A DNA stretch of 64,000 nt, from contig NC_045430.1 of assembly GCF_902635505.1 (NCBI RefSeq), forward strand, positions 110,225,925 through 110,289,924. Direction: 5' to 3'. The position numbers were made by a program, and so were the translations under genes. Source of the stretch: Sarcophilus harrisii (taxonomy: Eukaryota; Chordata; Mammalia; Dasyuromorphia; Dasyuridae). How positions within the stretch are numbered: position 1 is the first letter of the stretch; every line of letters begins with the position of its first letter. Of this stretch, positions 62,662 through 64,000 are shown one piece after another. The notes beneath the pieces were generated by a model. The model was not told the origin of the DNA and made no database searches. It saw nothing but the letters and a program-made list of their open reading frames with translations.

Positions 62662-64000
62662 CTGAAGAGATGAGAAAAATGAGAATAAATGTCAGAGACC
62701 ATGTGACAAGTGCATCCTAGGGAACCATTTGTCTGGCTTTGAATTTAGAAGTCCTAGGTTCAAGTTCATGGTCTGATATATCTATATCTATATCTATAAT
62801 ATCTGAAATCTTAGATAAGACCTTTCTTCACTCTGAGCCTCCTTCCTAATTTACAAAGTGAGGAGATTGGGTTGACTTTAGATTCATTGAAGACTTTTGC
62901 TCTATATCTCAGAATCTGTGACTTCATGTAGAAGAGTTAGTCCAGTAATAAAAGGAATATTTCTAAAATGGGTCAATAATCAGTAGTTATAGGCAGTAAT
63001 GTCACTCACGTTTTATGATCTATTTATGATCTATTAGTTAACACAAACTATATAGAATATGCTATTGGCCTGACTTTTCTCTATAGATTTGTAGAAAAGA
63101 AGACATACATCTATGCACAAATTGCTCTTAGGGTCTCAATTTAGAACTCTTGGAGACCTAGAGATTAACTTCTAGTTTCTCCAGTTCTAGGGGAAGATTT
63201 TTAATCTTGTTTTAGTCATCTGCATATTAACTTATTATACTTAAGTATGATGTATATATACATATTTAAAACAGACATTAAAAAATGAGCAGAAAAGATT
63301 TAAGAGAGGCCAGCCTAAGCTAGACAATCTCTCGAGAAGAATTTTTATTCATTAACCATCACTATTTATAGTTATTAAATAATTAACATTTGTAATTTAA
63401 TGTTTGTTTAGTTACCTATCTATCTCACCTGTCCCTCATTTTCTAAACAACCAAAAGGCCTTCCTTCATGTATCTATACCATATGATTAGTCTATGTCAG
63501 GGGTCCTCAAACTTTTTAAATAGGGGGCCAGTTCACTGTCCCTCAGACTGTTGGAGGAATAGACTACAGTTAAAAACAAAAACTTTGTTTTGGTGGGCCT
63601 TTAAATAAAGAAAAATCATAGCCCTGGGTGAGGGGGATAAACATCCTCAGCTGCTGCATCTGGCCGCAGGCCGTAGTTTGAGGACCCCTGGATGTCATAG
63701 TGAAGAGAAAGGGATAAGGATTGGACTTTAAATTGTATTGGTTAAAGAACTCTGTGGAGAGAAAACGTCCCTCACTAATAGGTTGGTATTTCTCTGCTAT
63801 TTAAGAATTCTGGAGTTTCCTGCAAGTGATTTGCCCAGGAGCCCCCAGCCAATAAAGGTCAGACTTGAACCCAGGAGTCCTTGGCTTTGTGAGGACTTGC
63901 TCTTTGTCCAATAGCCCAATTGCCTCCCAGTGTAGCAGACACAAATGGCAAAGTAGACCTAACTTGTTCTCACCTCCTAACTTTTATCTCTGGGTCAATC
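62662..64000 (-). other. Sequence upstream of D1 (intron, incomplete)
   Basis: Colinear and nearly identical with 46828-48000 apart from a hAT MITE insertion and small gaps. No signal-peptide exon or promoter seen, so the array probably continues beyond the window. Confidence 0.7.
63498..63690 (+). mobile_element. hAT (Charlie-type) MITE copy 3
   Basis: 193 bp, ends CAGGGGTCCTC and GAGGACCCCTG. Flanks TCTATGT and GATGTCATAG are explained by an 8-bp duplication with three bases lost. The equivalent site in unit c (about 47734) has no insert. Confidence 0.85.

Noticed and set aside
1-64000. tRNA or rRNA genes
   Set aside because: tRNA-like words occur only as diverged SINE heads; no rRNA-like sequence was noticed.

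Overview
The window is vertebrate nuclear DNA, most likely from a marsupial. It is AT-rich. It contains 5'-truncated L1 copies of the type common in marsupial genomes, tRNA-headed SINEs, L2-like and MIR-like remnants, and a short hAT (Charlie-type) element. It also encodes F-type (fucolectin) lectin domains, which to my knowledge are absent from placental mammals but kept in marsupials and monotremes. No species call is possible without a search.

The only convincing coding content is on the minus strand: 26 short exons between 62661 and 475. They alternate strictly between an N-terminal half-domain exon (A, about 274 or 286 bp) and a C-terminal half-domain exon (B, about 182-275 bp). Together they encode 13 tandem F-type lectin (FTL) domains. 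Every A exon enters in phase 1 and leaves in phase 2; every B exon enters in phase 2 and leaves in phase 1. The whole set can therefore splice in frame into about 2,249 codons (6,747 nt). No stop or frameshift was seen in any exon, and every splice site is GT/AG. The array has a second level of order: domain types 1 and 2 alternate as six two-domain units (a to f, in transcription order), followed by one extra type-2-like domain (D13). I see no certain first exon with a signal peptide and no terminal exon. The last exon ends at a good donor, so the gene probably runs past both edges.

Layout in transcription order (high to low coordinates): unit a 57383-62661; unit b 49513-53512; unit c 38934-46827; unit d 29181-36201; unit e 19362-26776; unit f 4677-16994; D13 475-2460. 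Units a and c and their flanks are much more alike than either is to b, which implies a recent tandem duplication with a period near 15.8 kb.

The introns hold three minus-strand L1 3' ends with target-site duplications (one apparently carrying a 3' transduction), a plus-strand L1 tail, several LTR-like fossils, three hAT MITEs, SINEs, and simple repeats. The large intron between D12 halves (4907-13733) is unlike the rest. It carries about 4.5 kb of a degenerating (CCAT)n to (GTCC)n tetranucleotide satellite beside a CpG island of about 1.3 kb with two CTCF-like motifs.

The known fucose-binding triad of the family (His, Arg-x-Asp, then a basic residue) is incomplete in all 13 domains. If a protein is made, it is probably a large secreted or surface multi-lectin with altered sugar specificity, or a scaffold. 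That is inference.
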